From positions 1 to 5,880 of the forward strand of contig CAZYPS010000113.1 of NCBI GenBank assembly GCA_964649445.1: 5,880 bases of DNA. Direction: 5' to 3'. Below are positions 5,403 through 5,880 of this stretch, in pieces. The translations under genes were made by a program, and so were the position numbers. Position 1 is the first letter of the stretch, and each line of letters opens with the position of its first letter. The notes beneath the pieces are model-generated. The model made no database searches and had not been told where the DNA came from. It saw only the letters and a list, made by a program, of their open reading frames with translations. The stretch is from JAGXLP01 sp964649445 (GTDB lineage Bacteria; Bipolaricaulota; Bipolaricaulia; M55B111).

Positions 5403-5880
5403 GGGCATTTATTGTTTCACGGAGCAACTTCCGCTCTATTTAGCAACACCTCAAGCATTTTATCGACGAATTCTTCACCTGTCAAATTGCGGTGGTTGAA
5501 CCTGTACTCTTTTTCTTTCAAGTAAGTCAGAAAGTTTTCGGGATTAACGCCGTAATGCTTTAAGAGTCGTTCTTTGGCATAGCCCCAGAACCCTTCAATG
5601 CCGTTTATCGTGGCTTTCCCACGCTTGTACTCTTCGTTTCCGTGGTCAACACCCTGTGGCTTTTTAAGTCCTCTTCTAGACCATTGTAACTCTTCCAGGT
5701 GTCGGAGTAGATCCTGGCCTCAATATTAACTTTGTTCTTTATGATTTCTTTCAAAGTAACTTTGGTAACATCCGCTACTGGCTTGATGTAAACTATTCCG
5801 TCCTCTCGTTCATAGATACCGAAAACGCTTCCTTCAGATCTTTTGCGCCACGACCACGTTTGACTCTGCCTTCTTTACGT
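5403..5880 (-). mobile_element. Right-hand part of an IS1595-family insertion sequence, cut by the window edge
   Basis: The element is identified by its transposase remnant. The outer boundary is not certain. GGGCATTTATTG starting near 5403, only about 14 bases beyond the transposase stop, is a plausible terminal inverted repeat because elements of this family are compact. The matching end lies outside the window, so neither the repeat nor the target-site duplication can be confirmed. Confidence 0.45.
5417..5880 (-). pseudogene. IS1595/IS1016-type (ISXO2-like) transposase, partial and frameshifted
   Basis: The C-terminal part of a DDE transposase reads leftward from beyond the right edge to a TGA at 5417-5419. 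Three frames must be joined. The first, at the edge, reads KRGRGAK, the basic motif after the family's zinc-ribbon and HTH region. The second reads from VFGIYERE through VTKVTLKEII to YSDTWKSYNGL, which contains the second catalytic Asp. The third reads GVDHGNEEYKRGKATINGIE then GFWGYAKERLLKH, which contains the catalytic Glu, and finishes after EYRFNHRN. Each junction lacks one base: one near the four-T run at 5841-5844, the other near 5671-5683. The N-terminus and first catalytic Asp lie outside the window. Family membership is firm from the motif order. The gene is inactive unless the shifts are sequencing errors or are bypassed. Confidence 0.85.

Noticed and set aside
1..5880. CRISPR array, tRNA, rRNA or riboswitch
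   Set aside because: No regularly spaced repeats, no tRNA cloverleaf signatures such as GGTTCGANTCC, no rRNA-like conserved blocks and no known riboswitch core were seen on either strand by eye.

Overview
This window carries one intact metabolic operon, followed by about 800 bases of apparently non-coding, decaying sequence and the broken end of an insertion sequence. The operon reads left to right. It encodes a secreted solute-binding protein (295-1611), two MalF/MalG-type membrane permeases (1762-2613 and 2618-3502), and a zinc-dependent, sorbitol-dehydrogenase-like MDR enzyme (3607-4611). The likely function is high-affinity import of a sugar alcohol or similar carbohydrate, then NAD-linked oxidation to the ketose. 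That substrate is inferred from the importer plus dehydrogenase pairing, which resembles known smo-type polyol operons; no residue visible here fixes it. No ABC ATPase gene is present, so an ATPase encoded elsewhere, or outside the window, must energise the importer.

Organism: the DNA is AT-rich, Shine-Dalgarno sites are purine-rich and bacterial, and the proteins are rich in Glu and Asp. The binding protein has a Sec signal peptide but no lipobox cysteine, so it is predicted to be soluble rather than lipid-anchored. This suggests an anaerobic, double-membraned, low-GC bacterium such as a member of Halanaerobiales or Thermotogota. The assignment is an inference and only moderately secure.

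Layout: 1-294 is an AT-rich leader with a weak promoter candidate, two TTGA/TCAA dyads that could be operators, and a strong ribosome-binding site. The 150-base gap after the binding-protein gene holds a perfect 10-bp stem-loop, placed where such importers often set a high binding-protein to permease ratio. The permease genes are separated by 4 bases. The dehydrogenase follows after 104 bases with its own ribosome-binding site. From 4612 to about 5402 there is no convincing gene, but there are several inverted repeats and a 92-codon minus-strand open frame with no ATG. From 5417 to the right edge, on the minus strand, lies the C-terminal part of an IS1595/IS1016-type transposase broken by two single-base frameshifts.

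I found no convincing novel system. The points most worth checking are the regulatory dyads, the intra-operon hairpin, the missing ATPase and the structured debris between the operon and the insertion sequence.
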